Source: Sebastes aleutianus
Taxonomy: Eukaryota; Chordata; Actinopteri; Perciformes; Sebastidae
DNA length: 64,000 nt
NCBI GenBank assembly: GCA_916700875.1
Contig: CAKAKS010000066.1
Coordinates: forward strand, 35,524,490-35,588,489
Reading direction: 5' to 3'
Made by a program: the position numbers and the translations under genes. The notes under the pieces are model-generated. The model was given only the letters and a program-made list of their open reading frames with translations. It searched no databases and had not been told where the DNA came from. This document shows, piece after piece, positions 25,260 through 38,826 of the stretch (the stretch's first letter is position 1; every line of letters starts with the position of its first letter).

Positions 25260-26913
25260 ATGACAATAAAGTAGAACAAATTAAATGTCTGTCTTAGTTT
25301 GAGTACTTTACGAGAATTTTTTTGTACCAGTAGTCGCACAAAACTAACATTGGAGCGTGTTTCATGATGAACACAAAACGCCGTAGCAAATGGTCAGTAA
25401 GTAAAGGCAGCTGGTTGAGTCGGCATCGATGCAGACTCGCTGTTGGAGAGTTTTATAACCCATTTTCACTCCCCGCTAATTGGATTGGGATGGCACTCAA
25501 TATGGCGGACCCTCCACGCGAACGTGCAAACAGAGTGAAAGTGGGTAGCGAGAGGGCGTTGGGGTGGTTTGGAATTGGGTCACAGTCTCCTTTCTCTCAT
25601 CCTCCTGTCACCCCAGTCCTCTCTTACTTCTGCCCGTTTTCTTCCTGCCTCTCTCTGATGTTTGCTTTACCCTTATCCTCTTCCCCATCCCCCCTCTCTG
25701 TCTTTATCCTCCTCCTCTAAAGGATGTTCCTGTGTTCAGGGTCACTGTCACCCCCTCAGTAGCTCTGTTGACCTTTAACCTCTTTACGACTGGGGTCAAC
25801 GGCTGTCGCCATGGTGTTTAACATCCCTGTGGGGGGTCATCCGTGCACACGGGTATAGTGTACAATTCAAACATGCACATAGACATTAGTTATAATGTCA
25901 GAGGCATGCGACGTTGACCTTTTACACTCGCTTTAATCTTCCACTCAGGTTACGGGCCAAGACAGACGACGGTCACAAACCTCCCCCACTGGTTGCTTCA
26001 ACATCTTTTACTCATTCTTTTATCCAACCTTTCATTCCTCCTCCCTCACTGCCCGTCTCCCTGTGGTCTAAACAGCTCTCGTTCTCTTTGGATGTTCGCA
26101 TCACTGTGACTTTCAACGCAGGCTATTGGGTTACACAACCACAATGGAAAGACATCTAGTGACAATTATGGTGTGTAGCGATGGCTGTAACCTGCACCTG
26201 GGAACCAAAGAACATTTATGAAAACAGCTCTTCCTGCTGATACAATGAGCTCACTGGCAGCACAAAGCAAACAGGCCCTCTAAGTTCACCTCAATTTGAA
26301 ATCAAATGGACATGTGCTGGTTTTCTCTTTTGCCTCGTAAGGGTAATGTTTGCATGTATTTCCATTTTCTAATACATGCACATGTGGGATCTAATAAAGG
26401 AATAAGCACAAATTGTAAAGCTGTGCAATTCTGTCACAATAACAAACACACATGAATGTCCACGTTTTCTTTTGAAATCAAAGAAAATTTAGATTTTAAA
26501 ACAAGCAAAACTTTTCGGGTTATAAAGTATAACGACAGTTTAATAAAATCATCCCCCAGGTGGGTCATCTGTTTTAGTTTTAAACACAGTTTTGCGTCGT
26601 CTGTGTGACGCCATCTGACAGCAGAAATATGCTTCAATTTTAATCAGTGCAGCTGGCTACAGATGTTGCTTAACACCCTCGCGTCTCCACTCAAAACCAA
26701 TATCATAAGATTTCTTTTTTCGTTTGTGAAACATCAGTATATGATTGTGTACTGGTGTGTGTGTGTGTCTGCGTGTGAGTCTGTCAGTGCACATTAGTGC
26801 TGCGGCTGAACGGATACAGTCTGTACACCGACGGAGAACTCACAGCTGCTTTCACTGCATGGCCGGGCCAGACAAGGTGTCCCTCTTGAGTGTGCCATTA
26901 TGTGCATTTCTTA

Positions 26914-26916
<3 letters not shown>
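25260..26916. other. Intronic stretch with no recognised feature
   Basis: It holds a pyrimidine-rich interval (25580-25740) that gives open frames without any protein motif. No exon or complete mobile element is supported. Confidence 0.4.
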
Positions 26917-26963
<47 letters not shown>

Positions 26964-26983
26964 GTGCGTGTGTGCGTGTGTGC

Positions 26984-27035
<52 letters not shown>

Positions 27036-27053
27036 GTGTGTGCGTGTGTGTGC
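26917..27053. repeat. Compound (GT)n / GTGC microsatellite
   Basis: A 137-bp array of GT units broken by scattered GC dinucleotides. The 167-codon open frame across it is an artefact. Confidence 0.97.
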
Positions 27054-27833
27054 AGTATGTCCCTACTTACTTTGGAGGTGTGTCTGTCTGTGTTTGCACT
27101 TGGCTCTGAGAGTGTATGCATGTGTTTCCAGAGGGAGTGGGTGAGCTTGGGAAGGCCAAACAACACTCAATGGGCAAATGATACAAGTCCTGCACTCCTC
27201 CTCCATAAATTACCAGCTCATTACAGTAATGCAGCCCATTTAGCATAGGAAGAGGGGGGGAGGAAAAGAGAGAGATCTAAGAAAGGATTGCAGGGGAAAA
27301 AAAGTGTTTGGGGGTAGCAGGATTCATACAGGATAGCAGATAAAGCATTAATGTCAAGAGAGAAAATGGGGTGAGGACAGAGGGAGATATGACATAAGAA
27401 ATAAGGAGGGAGGAAGTTGGAGGAGAAGAAAGCGAGGGAGAAAAACAGGAGGGGAGGAGGAAGAAAAGACAGAGGGGTTTGCTGTGATGTGTTTAAGGAG
27501 CTTTTCAATCTCAACAGAAGTGCTTTTCATTAGGTTAAAATCTATCATCTATGCTGCTGCAGGAAGAAAAAAACAATGGGGAAATATTAATATAGATAGT
27601 GGCTACAGTAGGAGACAGAGATATAGACCCAGACAGAGTGAGAGAGTGGAGGAGAGAGAGAGAGAGAATGGGATGAGATGTAACAGTTGTAATTGAATAG
27701 TGAACTAGAGAGGGCCTGAGTGCAAGCACTGATTAATACAATTCAAATTGATTGTCTCCTAGTAGCTGTGAGAACATCTCATTCTGACTTTCATATTTGA
27801 ATGTTCAGCATGTTCTCTGTGTGCATGAGTGCA
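27054..27833. other. Purine-rich intronic stretch
   Basis: From about 27240 to 27480 the plus strand is strongly purine-rich (GGAGG and AGAAA blocks), and a short GAGAGA run occurs near 27655. No gene feature was recognised. Confidence 0.5.
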
Positions 27834-27844
27834 TGTGTGTGTGT

Positions 27845-27914
<70 letters not shown>
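27834..27914. repeat. (GT)n microsatellite
   Basis: About 40 GT units with one TAT break near its left end. Confidence 0.97.
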
Positions 27915-27916
<2 letters not shown>

Positions 27917-28281
27917 CAGAGTAGTACTGAGGGGTAGGGAGATAGAGAGTGCCCTCTAGTGCTTGCTGCTTCTTTTACCCCACCTTTATATGGTGATATT
28001 GGGTTGTTTTGTGTTCTTCGTCAAGTTTGTGGCCCCGACCTTTCTATCATCCTCAGTGGTTATCTACACACAGTGAAGACTGTTGGTTACATCCTCAGTT
28101 TAGGAAAAGCCATCTGCTCCTTTTTATTTTTGTCCGTTACAAAAAAAATTGCCACAGACTTGAAAGTTCATTAGGTTCTGTCTGTTACTACGTTGTACAT
28201 GAGCTGTTTTTTTGCAGTGTGGCATGCTGTCCTTACTGTCAATCAGGAAGAAATACACGTCTCTGCAGGGGAAACTCTCTC

Positions 28282-28730
28282 TCAAAAACTAGGGATGCAC
28301 CGATACCGATACCGGATCGGACATCGGGCCGAGACTGACTCAAATAGCTGGATCGGATATCGGTGACAATGGGGCCGATCTATTCAATTCAGCTCTATGT
28401 TTACTATACACATTATACACTTGAATTGTAATTCGTGTTCATTTTGAAGATTTTTTTTACCAAGTTGCCGGTGTACAATTTATTATTTTAATGATAAATA
28501 ACAATTCAGTATATGTATATCTATGTATTTTTTACCGGTATGTCACATTTAGTTTGACAAAGTTAGGAAAGCAATGTTTAAGTCAAGCCTGATGTTGCCT
28601 TACACATAACAGAATGATCTCAGTCATGTCCACACAGTGAGGCATACAGCTTATGAACTAATCACTGGTATCGGATCGGTACTCGGTATCGGGACTGAAA
28701 AAGTTGGATCGGTGCATCCCTATCAAAAAC
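28282..28730. mobile_element. Non-autonomous hAT element, TAGGGATGCACCGAT family
   Basis: The element at 28290-28722 (433 bp) has inverted ends TAGGGATGCACCGATACC and GATCGGTGCATCCCTA, and a perfect 8-bp duplication TCAAAAAC on both sides. CGGATCGG and GGTATCGG motifs recur inside both ends. There is no coding capacity. The termini resemble those of the 28S-carrying element at 43615. Confidence 0.88.
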
Positions 28731-29479
28731 ACATTTTATAATCATTATTCTTTATTTCTTTGGCATGTCTTTGATGGATGGAGCAGCAGTTCATTTCAGG
28801 CTGCAATTGACATTGCAAACAACAAAAATGACAGTTGCTAAGAATCTAATAACATCCGGCACTTAACGTGGCTGCTACAGTATATGTAGACAGTAATAAA
28901 TGTGTTTTCCATTTACACCATCTTCCTCCCAACTTTATCTCTCCGTCTATTTCTCTATATAAATTACAAAGATAGCGCCGAGAGAAGTGATAAACAATCA
29001 TATAGATGAGAGTGAAGATGCCTGAGGGGGAAGAGTCGAGCTCCATTTGCACCTCAGGAGTAACAGAGAAGGATTTATGGTTGGGGTGTGAAACAATCAT
29101 TCACGTTAGCAAGTCAGGCCCTGCGTTCAATTAGCAATAGCTTGTGTCTCACACTAATCCCTTCTGCCTGTGAGCCAGGAAATCCAGTCAGCATTGTGAA
29201 CACAGGAAGCTCACAAGACCCCCCCACAATTCACTGCTGTTCTACCTGCTTGCCAACAGTGGGCAGCCATTTAGACGTCTACCTGCGTCACACTTTTCAG
29301 AAACAATACTTATTCTGTCAAGCAAGGCACGCTGTGTCAAAATACTTCAGGAGAGGAGGAGGGTTACTGGAAAGAGGGAAAAGAAGAGAGAAACTGTAGT
29401 AAGAGAAGCCATTTGAAGAATGAGAAAGACAGAAAATGAACCTCTAAAATCTCTGATTCTTCTGTGGAAAGAAAAGTTT
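28731..29479. other. Intronic stretch with no recognised feature
   Basis: Nothing beyond short unrelated open frames was seen. Confidence 0.4.
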
Positions 29480-29510
29480 CCTCCTCCTCCTCCTCCTCCT
29501 CCTCCTCCTC
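29480..29510. repeat. (CTC)n trinucleotide microsatellite
   Basis: About ten CTC units, a polypyrimidine tract on the plus strand. Confidence 0.95.
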
Positions 29511-29628
29511 ACCTCTGTCTCCCTCTGTCTGTCAGGCCATCTTCTTTCTATCAGTCGTCTTTTTCTTACAATATCATACATTCTCTGCTATTTTAAAAGT
29601 GGTTGTCACTAATGTTTTAACCTAGTAC

Positions 29629-30750
29629 TAGGGCTGAGACCATTCACCTATCTCCCGATTCAATACTCTCACGTTACTGGGTGCCTATTCGATATGTATT
29701 GCGATTTTTAAGTATTCCAATTCTACAAGTATTGCGATTCGATATTGCGATTTATTGAGATTTTTGTTAACTTTTTAACACTAGACCATGGGAAAAAGTC
29801 GTATCATACACTTCTAGGGACTTTTTACGTTGGAAAATCTCTAAATGTTTGATTTTCAGCATGTATGTAGTCAGAGATGTCCTGAAGTCAAATATATCAG
29901 GATCACTGTCAGGCATTATTTATGACATGTTTTATCCAGCAACCCAAAAATCAAAGAATAAAGACATTTCCCTCACAGATTAGTGGTATTTTCTTTTTAA
30001 TTTATAAGGGACATGTAATGTTTTATACTTCTGGTTAATATAATACAATTAATCTTATTTCCATAGATGTATTTTGTATATACAGTTCCCTTTGTTAACA
30101 CCTTATTTTGAAAACCGGACATAGTCACACTTGTATACTTCCGCTAACTTCGCCAAGTCCTTTGCTACCTCTCTGTAGCTCTCACGTCAGATCCGTTCTC
30201 TTTATACATCCATGGTCAGCTCCATCGGGGCCGTTTGAATGCAGAGAACAGAAATGTCAGTATATGGGTGTGGCTGATTTGACCACGGAGATGAGAGCGA
30301 CGGCCGGCTTGACCGCATGTTACAATACGATAATGTTTCCTGTCCGTGACAGAGTTAGCATGCAGCTTTAGCCGTGATGTCTAGCTCTGCTTTTCCTTCA
30401 ATGTGTGAAACCCAAAGTGTTTCCATCCTTTACTGGATGTGTAGTGTTTACCACGCTGGATTTAACAATGGAGGGTGCAGGTCGTATCCACGCTGACCCT
30501 CCACTATTTTCTACTTTTTGGTTAATGCTCGCGGTGGCCGCTTGATGTTTGTTTTGGTTGACGGATACGGAACGGATATCACGTCACGTTACTCAGACTA
30601 CAACAATAAAAGCGGTAACTTCATTTTACCTCTGCATTGACTCACATGAAGCAAATATATAGATTCTGGCATTAAAAAAATTCTTTCAAAATCGTAAAAG
30701 AAAAATCGCGATACTTAGGTGAATCAATCCCACCCCTTTTCCCACCCCTA
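29629..30750. mobile_element. hAT-type element of 1.1 kb, CATTCACCTA ends
   Basis: The left end reads TAGGGCTGAGACCATTCACC and the right end is TTAGGTGAATCAATCCCACC followed by CCTTTTCCCACCCCTA. The termini share TAGGG and the block ATTCACCTA in inverted orientation. Flanks CCTAGTAC and TCTAGTAG match at six of eight positions, consistent with a decayed 8-bp duplication. CGATATTGCGAT motifs lie near the ends. The interior is GC-richer between 30100 and 30620 but no transposase motif was recognised. Confidence 0.6.
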
Positions 30751-30759
30751 TCTAGTAGT

Positions 30760-31370
30760 ATGCACTTTGATGCCTCATTGTCCTCATCACGTTAAAAAAA
30801 CTATGGGCTGACAATGGAGAGCAAATCATAAAAGGCTTCATCCTTGTCTTCCTTGTATTTGTTTCATTCCCTTTAAAGACAGGCAGGTGATTCAGGATGA
30901 GATGTGAGCAGGTAAGTGTACTTTATGATGTTTGCTTTATTTGACTCAGTGGTATAAAGAAGCCCCGGGGATCTTGGCCATCAGGTGACCAGAAGGAGTG
31001 CCCTCTAATTTCATTTGAAATTAACAAAGTTTAAAAGATGACCAAAATTATTTTACTTTTAATTATGTAAAAAACTTCAAGGTGCCTCTGGGACTTTGAA
31101 AACTAGGTTGAGATATCCATGCTCAGGTACTGGAGGAAGTGGCCAGGAGATCTAACAAAACCATGCTCAGTGGTCTGGATTATCAGAGGCACTATAAAGG
31201 GAGATGAAATGAGATTTTGGCCAATTTGTTTCCTCCAATATGAAATCTGACAACATATTATGTATAAATTGACTCTTTTCTTTTGTTTACCGATTAACAA
31301 TCAATGCCTTTACGTGTAAATGTGGAAGTGAGGAACAGACTAACGTGTACTCCTTTCTTTTCCTTTTATG
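30760..31370. other. Intronic stretch with no recognised feature
   Basis: No exon or mobile element ends were recognised. Confidence 0.4.
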
Positions 31371-31371
31371 T

Positions 31372-31372
31372 T

Positions 31373-31425
<53 letters not shown>
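31372..31425. repeat. Compound (TC)n-(AC)n microsatellite
   Basis: A short TC run followed by about 20 AC units. Confidence 0.95.
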
Positions 31426-31426
<1 letters not shown>

Positions 31427-31429
31427 CTC

Positions 31430-33460
31430 TTTCATCACTGAAAAGATGCAATTATGCTTTCATTTATAAACTGAGGGAGGGGTCAGGTGGAGAACAAAGG
31501 ACAGGGAGGCCGGAGGGCAATTACTGTATTTTATAGGCACTTCAGACAGGAGGTATGGACAAAGCAGTCTGTTGTGCCGGACAACAGGAACCTACTTATC
31601 CAACGTGCTACACTTCCGAATCTAGTATGCACTCTATTTCCCTTCCACTGGAAAGCACTTCCTGCTTCTCGTTTTAAAAACGCAATTATTATTATCATTA
31701 TACTGAATTAGAAAAAAAAAGGTGCACAAACAATACTCCAACAGTAACAGAAGATACAGCTCTTGCAAAACACTGAAATATATAGTCGTCCAAAATCTCC
31801 AAAAATGTGTGATTCTTCACACATTATCTGTAAAGAGAGCCCTGCAGACTACGATGAACAGCTACTTGTCAAATACTGTACATGACAACGTCTGGAGGTT
31901 AGGTGTCAAGTATGTACAAACTGTGAGAGTGTGCGAGGTATTGATCCAGGCAGCTGATCAAACCCTTCATTTATTATGGAGAAACGGAGGAGAGGCAAAG
32001 GTTCCATACACATGAATGATTTAGAGACCGCCCTTGTGTACAGTAAGTGTGAAATGTGTGTGCCTGTAGAAAAAAAGAAACAAAGAATGAAGGAACCAGC
32101 TACGCAACCCAGTGTAGTAACTCCCTGAGAAACTTGTAGACAAACTGTAGGCACCTACACATGTACACGGCAACCTTTAAAAGCAAATGAAAAGGGCTCT
32201 TTGAGCTCGTCTCAACAGCTCCTTTCAGTCTTTTATTACTTTTATACTGAACTCTGCTGTATACGTCCAAAGCAGCTTTGTATACAGCTTAACTGGTTAT
32301 ACAACAAGCTATATGTGGTCAAACAATGCATCACTGGATTTGATGGTCTAACCCCCAAACATTTTGTAAATTATAAAACAGATAAATCTTGTATTTAATG
32401 AGTACTTGTATTTAACTGTGTTTAAGCTTCTAAACCCGAACAACTCCCAACAACTCTTGTGAGTCCTGAAAAGCTCAGCTAATGTAATGTGTACTCTGGA
32501 CCAGTCGACGATGTTGGATGGACTGCTGCTCAATAGAACATAATGGCCAATTATCCTGCATGAACGCTAATGGCCTGCATTAACTGGCGGGAATATGGGG
32601 GTGGGAAGTGGATTATTTAGTAAAACAATGTTTTCTACCCATCTGGAGTTGCGTAGCACAGACGCAGGCTGTTTGGGGGATTGGTACACTGCAGCCGGCT
32701 CAGGTAGAAGGTTGAATCATTCATCAAACCACAGTTGCAGACATTTAAAAGACCGAGGTCTGTTCACATTCTGCAGCATCATGCTGCCTCTGAGCCCCGA
32801 CACGCAGGAGAGAACATTTGCGGTTCAATTCTGCAACATGCTGAAATCTTCTCCAACCACCTCGCTGTACTTTCGTAATGTATTTCTACACTTAAGTTAT
32901 GCTGTTCATGTTTTTTTGTGGGGTGGGAACATATGAAAACTTTTATGAATTGATTTTGTTCTTGTGGACATGATTGTATTCTAAATCAATTGCTATTTTT
33001 TTATTGCACTATGTTGAAAATGTGTAATTTTTAGGTAGAACTTCACACTATTGCCAGTAAACTTTAAATGACTGCATTCACCTCATCTTTCTTCAAACTA
33101 ACACAAATGCATATTCACTCAGACTTGATCCAGACCAGTTAGCCTGACTATCCCTTTTATGTTTCATATGCAATGGACTGATACAAGTGTAGACCCATCC
33201 TTCATTAGCAGGAGTCTAAAAGTCTAAAAGCTTGCATATTGTATAAGTAGTGTTATTAAACCCAAAATGCATCCAAATGCTTTTTCTCATTTGAGATGGT
33301 TGAATTAATTTTTTTTAATCTTCCAAATGAATGTGATGTTATGTTATGTAATGTAATGTAATATTAGGAGGACATTCAAATTTACAAATGTACAATGACC
33401 ACAGTCTGTCTGCAGTGCCACTTTGACAATGAAAAGACAATAAAAGCAGACCATTTTTCC
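31430..33460. other. Intronic stretch with no recognised feature
   Basis: Short TATGT/TAATG repeats occur at 33335-33365. The open frames (up to 113 codons) carry no recognisable motif and lack splice context. Confidence 0.4.
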
Positions 33461-33464
33461 ACCA

Positions 33465-33619
33465 GTAAAGGTTTTTTTAGGGAGTTTTTTCCTATTCCGA
33501 ATCAAGGGTCTATGTATAGACTCTATACATGAGGGTGTCGACTCTGTACAGATTGTAAAGCCTCTTGAAGCACATTTTTGATTTGTGATATTGGGCTGTA
33601 CAAATAAAATTGACTTGAT
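33465..33619 (+). mobile_element. L2-like LINE 3' tail fragment
   Basis: The sequence TTTAGGGAGTTTTTTCCTAT, then GATTGTAAAGCCTCTTGAAG and CTGTACAAATAAAATTGAC, follows the layout of the 3' untranslated tail of the LINE at 45349-46516, which carries GGGGAGTTTTTCCTGGCC, GCGTCTTGAGATAAC and CTATACAAAAATAAATTG. It is a strongly 5'-truncated copy of about 155 bp with no coding sequence. The L2 assignment comes from the tail type. Confidence 0.6.
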
Positions 33620-35014
33620 AATAGCATTATATTGGCCTTATATTGGTCTAAATAGATTATTTCAGAATTGTAAAAGTAAAACTTTCATTTTTATCTCAAT
33701 TGGGGGTTTTTTCCCACCCCATGCTTTTTGAAACATTTTAGCAAAAGCCGGAATATAGCTATTATTTATTCTTTTCCTTTACGCCTCCTCCCACATATTG
33801 TTTATACATGCACACTCCCACAGCTGATTCTTGCTCACGCGTAAACACAAACACAAGCGTGCCAACAGCCAACACCACCTACACACGCACACCTACTGTA
33901 GAACCTGTTCACCCTCGGCATCTCCCTTCACAATCACCTCCACTGCAATTAATCAAAGCTTGTTCTTTTTCCTCCACGAGTTAAGCCTGTCACACTAACC
34001 TCTCACTCTTTCATCATCCCTCGCTTCTTAAAGAGCCACGCGGCGGACAATATGAGCCCTGCGGGGGCGGCGATATGACACGACGTCGACAGAAAGTAGC
34101 GGCCGTGGTTTAAATCATACTGACATGCAGATTTATCACTGTTTAACTTGTCCAAAGTGTCTCCTCTAGTTGGTGCAGATCTGACTGTGTGAGCTGGTTG
34201 GCTTTCCTCGGGGAGGGCCCAAAGTCCCAGCCAGGCTCAGCTCAGTTCTGTTCTGCTCAGCTCAGTTCAGCACACAGTCACTGCTACATCCACAGACATT
34301 TGCTCTATGTCTGTGTTCACAAAGGGTCATTTCCACTGTCAACACTTTTCAAGGCCAAGTTCTTGAGTTTGACTCCAGCTCTGTCACAGTCATGATCATA
34401 TTAAAGAACTTGATATAAAATATTTGGTGGACAGTCTTTCTTATCCACTTTAACTAGAATTCAATTTGATCAATTTGAGCAAATAATGGTTTTACAAGTT
34501 ACCAATGGTGGAAAAGTGAGTATGTACAGAGAATCCAATGCTGTTATCATTCCTCATCCCAGTTACACAAAATACAAGATAGTCATTTCGGAGGTTGTCC
34601 AAAGAACAATCTGGGTAGACAAGAAAGACTTAAATAAAGTGGATACAACAAAATGGTAAATTCCAACACTTTATCATAAAATAAGTGCTGGAATGCATCT
34701 ATCATCTCAGGCTCATGATACAGAACAGTGTGACAGGCAGGCTACATTGAACACGTAACGTATGTGGAGAGGCTGCGGGAACAATACGCTTCCACTATAA
34801 TCAATAAAACTGGATACACCAGGCGTGAGAGCAGCGTGCAAGTGGTGCGTAGACGCCTCGGAGACCCGCTCTACAAATCTCAAATTTATATTTTTTACAC
34901 GAAGTGTGCACAGCATTTTTACACAGAAATGTACCATGAAGTGTCTTTTAAAAAAAAAAAAAAAAAACTACCGATATACAGGAAATGACTTGATGACTGC
35001 CAATTAGCATATTG
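33620..35014. other. Intronic stretch with no recognised feature
   Basis: It includes a small imperfect tandem of CAGCTCAGTTC units at 34235-34270 and an A18 run at about 34950. No exon is supported. Confidence 0.4.
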
Positions 35015-35475
35015 GGAGTTTGTAGGGGTGTAAGAAAATACAATCACAATATTATGTTTTGTGATACTGTATCGTTTCTCAAAAACACTATTGATTTTTA
35101 ATTAATAGTTTACATGCAAAGATTAACTCAATCAATATTGTATTTCATTTACAAAGAGATGCTCCCTCTCAGTGTGTGAGCCCTCTCAAAGTAGTGCTAT
35201 GATGTTGGATGTTACAGGGACTGTGATAAATGTAAATGCAGATCCCACTGTTCTCATTGCAAAAAAAAAGTCAACTTTTCTTTACTCATATTTTATGCAT
35301 GGCGTTGTGTTATTTATACTATGACAGTTTTCCTCAAATTTGATTTAAAAAAAAGCACAATATATCACCTTGCTTACAGTATCGCAATATATCGCAGTAC
35401 ATTGAATCGTCACTCCTGTATCATGACACGTATCGTATTGCCAGATTCTTGCCAATACACAGCCCTAGCAGTTTG
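35015..35475. mobile_element. Non-autonomous hAT element, TAGGGGTGTAAG family, copy 2
   Basis: The element occupies 35023-35467 (445 bp), same orientation as the copy at 11802. It starts TAGGGGTGTAAGAAAATAC and ends CCAATACACAGCCCTA. The flanking octamers GGAGTTTG and GCAGTTTG differ at one position, consistent with an 8-bp duplication followed by one mutation. It shares GATGTTGGATGTTAC and the AATATATCACCTTGCTTAC block with the other copies. Confidence 0.85.
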
Positions 35476-38400
35476 GTTTGTAGAGTTACATTATTATTTA
35501 TTGTTTCCTGTCACCTGCATCCTGGGGTAATAGCTGACAAGAGAGATTGAAATAGCAGACTGAATGACAGGAAAATGATCAAAAGTAAATTAAAGAAAGA
35601 AAAGCTGAGCGATCAGAGCTTATTGTTTTACCATCTTGTTTTGCCTGTGACTCACACAACCCCATGCCGTATGTGCGCTGCAGGTGTAGCCAGTAAAAAA
35701 AGATACATTATGGGCCTTTCTCATAGAACGCGGTTTACGCTGCGCCGGCCGATAGGTTCGGCGCTCATCACAGTGCGCTGAACCCAGAGTTCAATCAGTT
35801 GAACTTTGGGCGCAGCGCAGCATGAGCTGAGTGCTCCACTGTGCTCACGCTTTGCTTTTTGTCATCTGTTGCTGCATCGTGCAAGCCATTGAAAATAATG
35901 TGTTTCATTCAATTTAATTCAATTCAATGGGTTTATTAGGTCAAGAGTAAAAAAGGTAAATTTTGTTCATGATGTCCACTGCTCGTAATTTCCTACCCTT
36001 CTTTCCTTCCTGCCCTTTACCCTTATGGACTCCACATTTAATTATGCAACTAAACATGTTAAAAAAATGTGACATGGAGGCTTCCAAACCTGACCCTTTA
36101 GTCTAGCTTTCCTGTTTTGTCTTTATCCTCTCAAAGATATTGCGTCTATAATGACCTACTTCATTTCTTTGTCTCTCTGCAGATAGTATTAATGACAATA
36201 TAATGCAGTGTCTTTTATGCTTCAGTTTCTCACTATAAAGAGTTCCAGATACCATTGTTGTTAGTGCCCTGACAATCAGGCATAATTCATCAAGAATGCA
36301 GAGCACCTCCTAAAAAACACACACTGTACATTTACTGTACATGTGAGCTCACATGCATACACGTTTAAGTACCGCCACGCTGCAGTCTGAATGTGCATGA
36401 TGGATGTGATGCTAAACTGCATCACACAGGACATTGTGGAGGGAATGGTGGTAGGACAGAAAGCAGGAAAAGAATAATGAAAAGAGAGTAAGTAAACCTG
36501 GCCTTGATGAGGGACAAAAGGCAGGACTGATACCAAGTCATGATTGATACAGTTTAGGGTAAGATTATGTGGATTAGGCCAAGTTAGGTGGCCTTGATTG
36601 AGGAGATTGATTAAGTGCAAAAAAATGTTGAATTGTTTATTCTGAAATGTTCCTCAATGGTTAACTGGTTCTTAACCTTCCTCTTTCCCCAGGGCTCGCT
36701 CAATCCTTTAAAATTTGAAAATGTGAGAACTGTGAGAAGCATTCATTCCCACAATTTTGACAAAGTTGGAAGAGGTGTTTTTAAGATACTGCTCGTAACC
36801 CAGGGACAAAATAATAGTGTGGTGCCCACCCTTCCTTTCAGTAATCAATGCAATTGTCAAACTGCCTTCTCAAAGTGGAGATATGCATCATTCTATCATG
36901 TTTAATCAAAATCCAATGAGTGGTGCCTGACATTTTGCAAGTGACGGATGGATAAACAAACAACCATGGAGAACAATTCTCAGTCGAAGACAGAAAGGGC
37001 CATTTGCCCACAGATACAGAGAGAAATGTGCATCGGCACAGTGAATCTTACAGCAGCGAGTGAGCAATTCAGAGATGGAAGGCAGCCGTGAAGGGAGGGG
37101 GGAGAAGGTAAGCAGCCTTGTTGTGCGGGGCGACAGGGGGTCTGCCTTTAGATGGATGGGTCCCAGCTATTGATAAGGTCAGACCTCATTTGCGCCAGAC
37201 CTTTTACATTTTGCGAAATGTTGGCCTAGCCATTGGACTGTCAGGAGCAATTCGTCCCTGTGAAAAATGGACTGGCTCATTGAAAACTGTGACTCCATCG
37301 TAAAAGCATGAGGCCCTGGCGCTGTGCTGCTACTGTAACTCGTCATATAAAATGCTCCCAGCCCAGCCCCTGCCTATTTCAAATCTCCACTACGCTGCTG
37401 TCTACAATCTGGCTAACTCCCCCTCCACATCATAGAAATATTGTCTCCATGTCAGGATTTTCTAGCCCTATTTTCCCCAACATCACAGGTTGTCATTTTG
37501 GCATTTTTTTCCCTCCAAAACCTATTCTCAGGTGCAACCCACCAGTTTTTCTTCCTCTGACTCATCTCCCCAGCTATTGCTGTCTTCCTATTTTCTGATT
37601 ATAGCACAGAAAAGGTGTGAAAATCCCAGATGACAGTAAAAATAAAAACACAGCAGAAACAATGGGCCTTCATGTAAGAAAACAATCCACAGGGCTAATT
37701 GAATTAACCTGACAATCAGGCTTTCACAGCGACCGTAAGTCAAGCTGCCCACGATGGTCAAGGTCAAATAAGGCAGAGTATCTGATGTGTAGCTGTGTGT
37801 GAGCACATCTATGTGGGTATGTATGTGTGTGACACAGTGGCAAGCCTGTGTTTAGTGAGATCTGTCTCATAATGTAACTAGGGGTAGCATATTAACCTAG
37901 CAGGGGCTAGAGAACAAGGGGGAAGAAAAAAAAAGGTGTGCAATCAGAGAAGTGCCGTGTATGGTCAGAGAGATGGCATCCGCCTACTCGTCATTTAACC
38001 CTTATTGACCCAAAGACTCTCATCATTCCTGTGTTAAACTAAGGTCAGCTACCACCATCAATGATACGCCGCACTTGCAAAATGTCCCGTGATTCGTGTA
38101 GACATGTTCCACAGTTATGTGTTTTACAGTATGCTCTCATGTATTCCACACGTTTTAACAGGATTACCATCACCTCGTTATTCTTGCAGGTTTTCCATTT
38201 TTATGACTTAAGGCAACTATGAGAATGGGGCTTTACTTTTAAGCAATATTTCCAATCTATTTCTTTCACTTAGCTTGTGTGGCCTGTATGACAAAGCTAT
38301 GCCTAAGTGGTAATCCATTTACTTGTGGAGGGAAACATTCAAGGCCCATTAATTTATGCCGTGGATGCTTATACCAGGGTAAAGCACATTTCCTAGACTG

Positions 38401-38820
38401 TCCAGCAGACGTTTCAGATGAGCATGGCATCTAATTTGTTTAAAAACCAGCCGATCCATGTCAGCTTTTAATTTAAAATACAACCACTTTTGATTAAATT
38501 GGACTTTGTGCATCACAAACAACCCCATATATCAAAGAGTAAAGGAATTCACTTTATTTCACTTTTTTTCATCCGTTCGTCATTAAAGTACATAAAAAGC
38601 TGACCCCTCCTACTCCTTTGAACAAGGACATATAACTTGAGTCCAGAGGACTGTAACTCCCTACACTAAGACACTAATCTGGCAAAGCTCCAAGGCACAG
38701 TAAAAGCAGCTTCCATAAAATAACGCTACCATCAGTGTTTCAGATATGCAATCCAATTGCATCTCATCAGCCTGCTGGTCACTTCCATAAAAGAGTGCTG
38801 TCTGCACAATTCCCAGAGTT
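35476..38820. other. Intronic stretch with no recognised feature
   Basis: A possible TTCAATTCAAT tail fragment occurs near 35905-35930 and a GC-rich patch at 35740-35830 looks repeat-like, but neither can be bounded. No exon or RNA gene was recognised. Confidence 0.4.
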
Positions 38821-38826
38821 CAGGGT

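Noticed and set aside
26745..27248. 167-codon open frame on the plus strand
   Set aside because: Its core is alternating Cys-Val from a GT repeat, and the flanks show no protein motif or splice context.
35700..35830. GC-rich block resembling an element end or small CpG island
   Set aside because: It is short, without a partner end, promoter motifs or adjacent exon.
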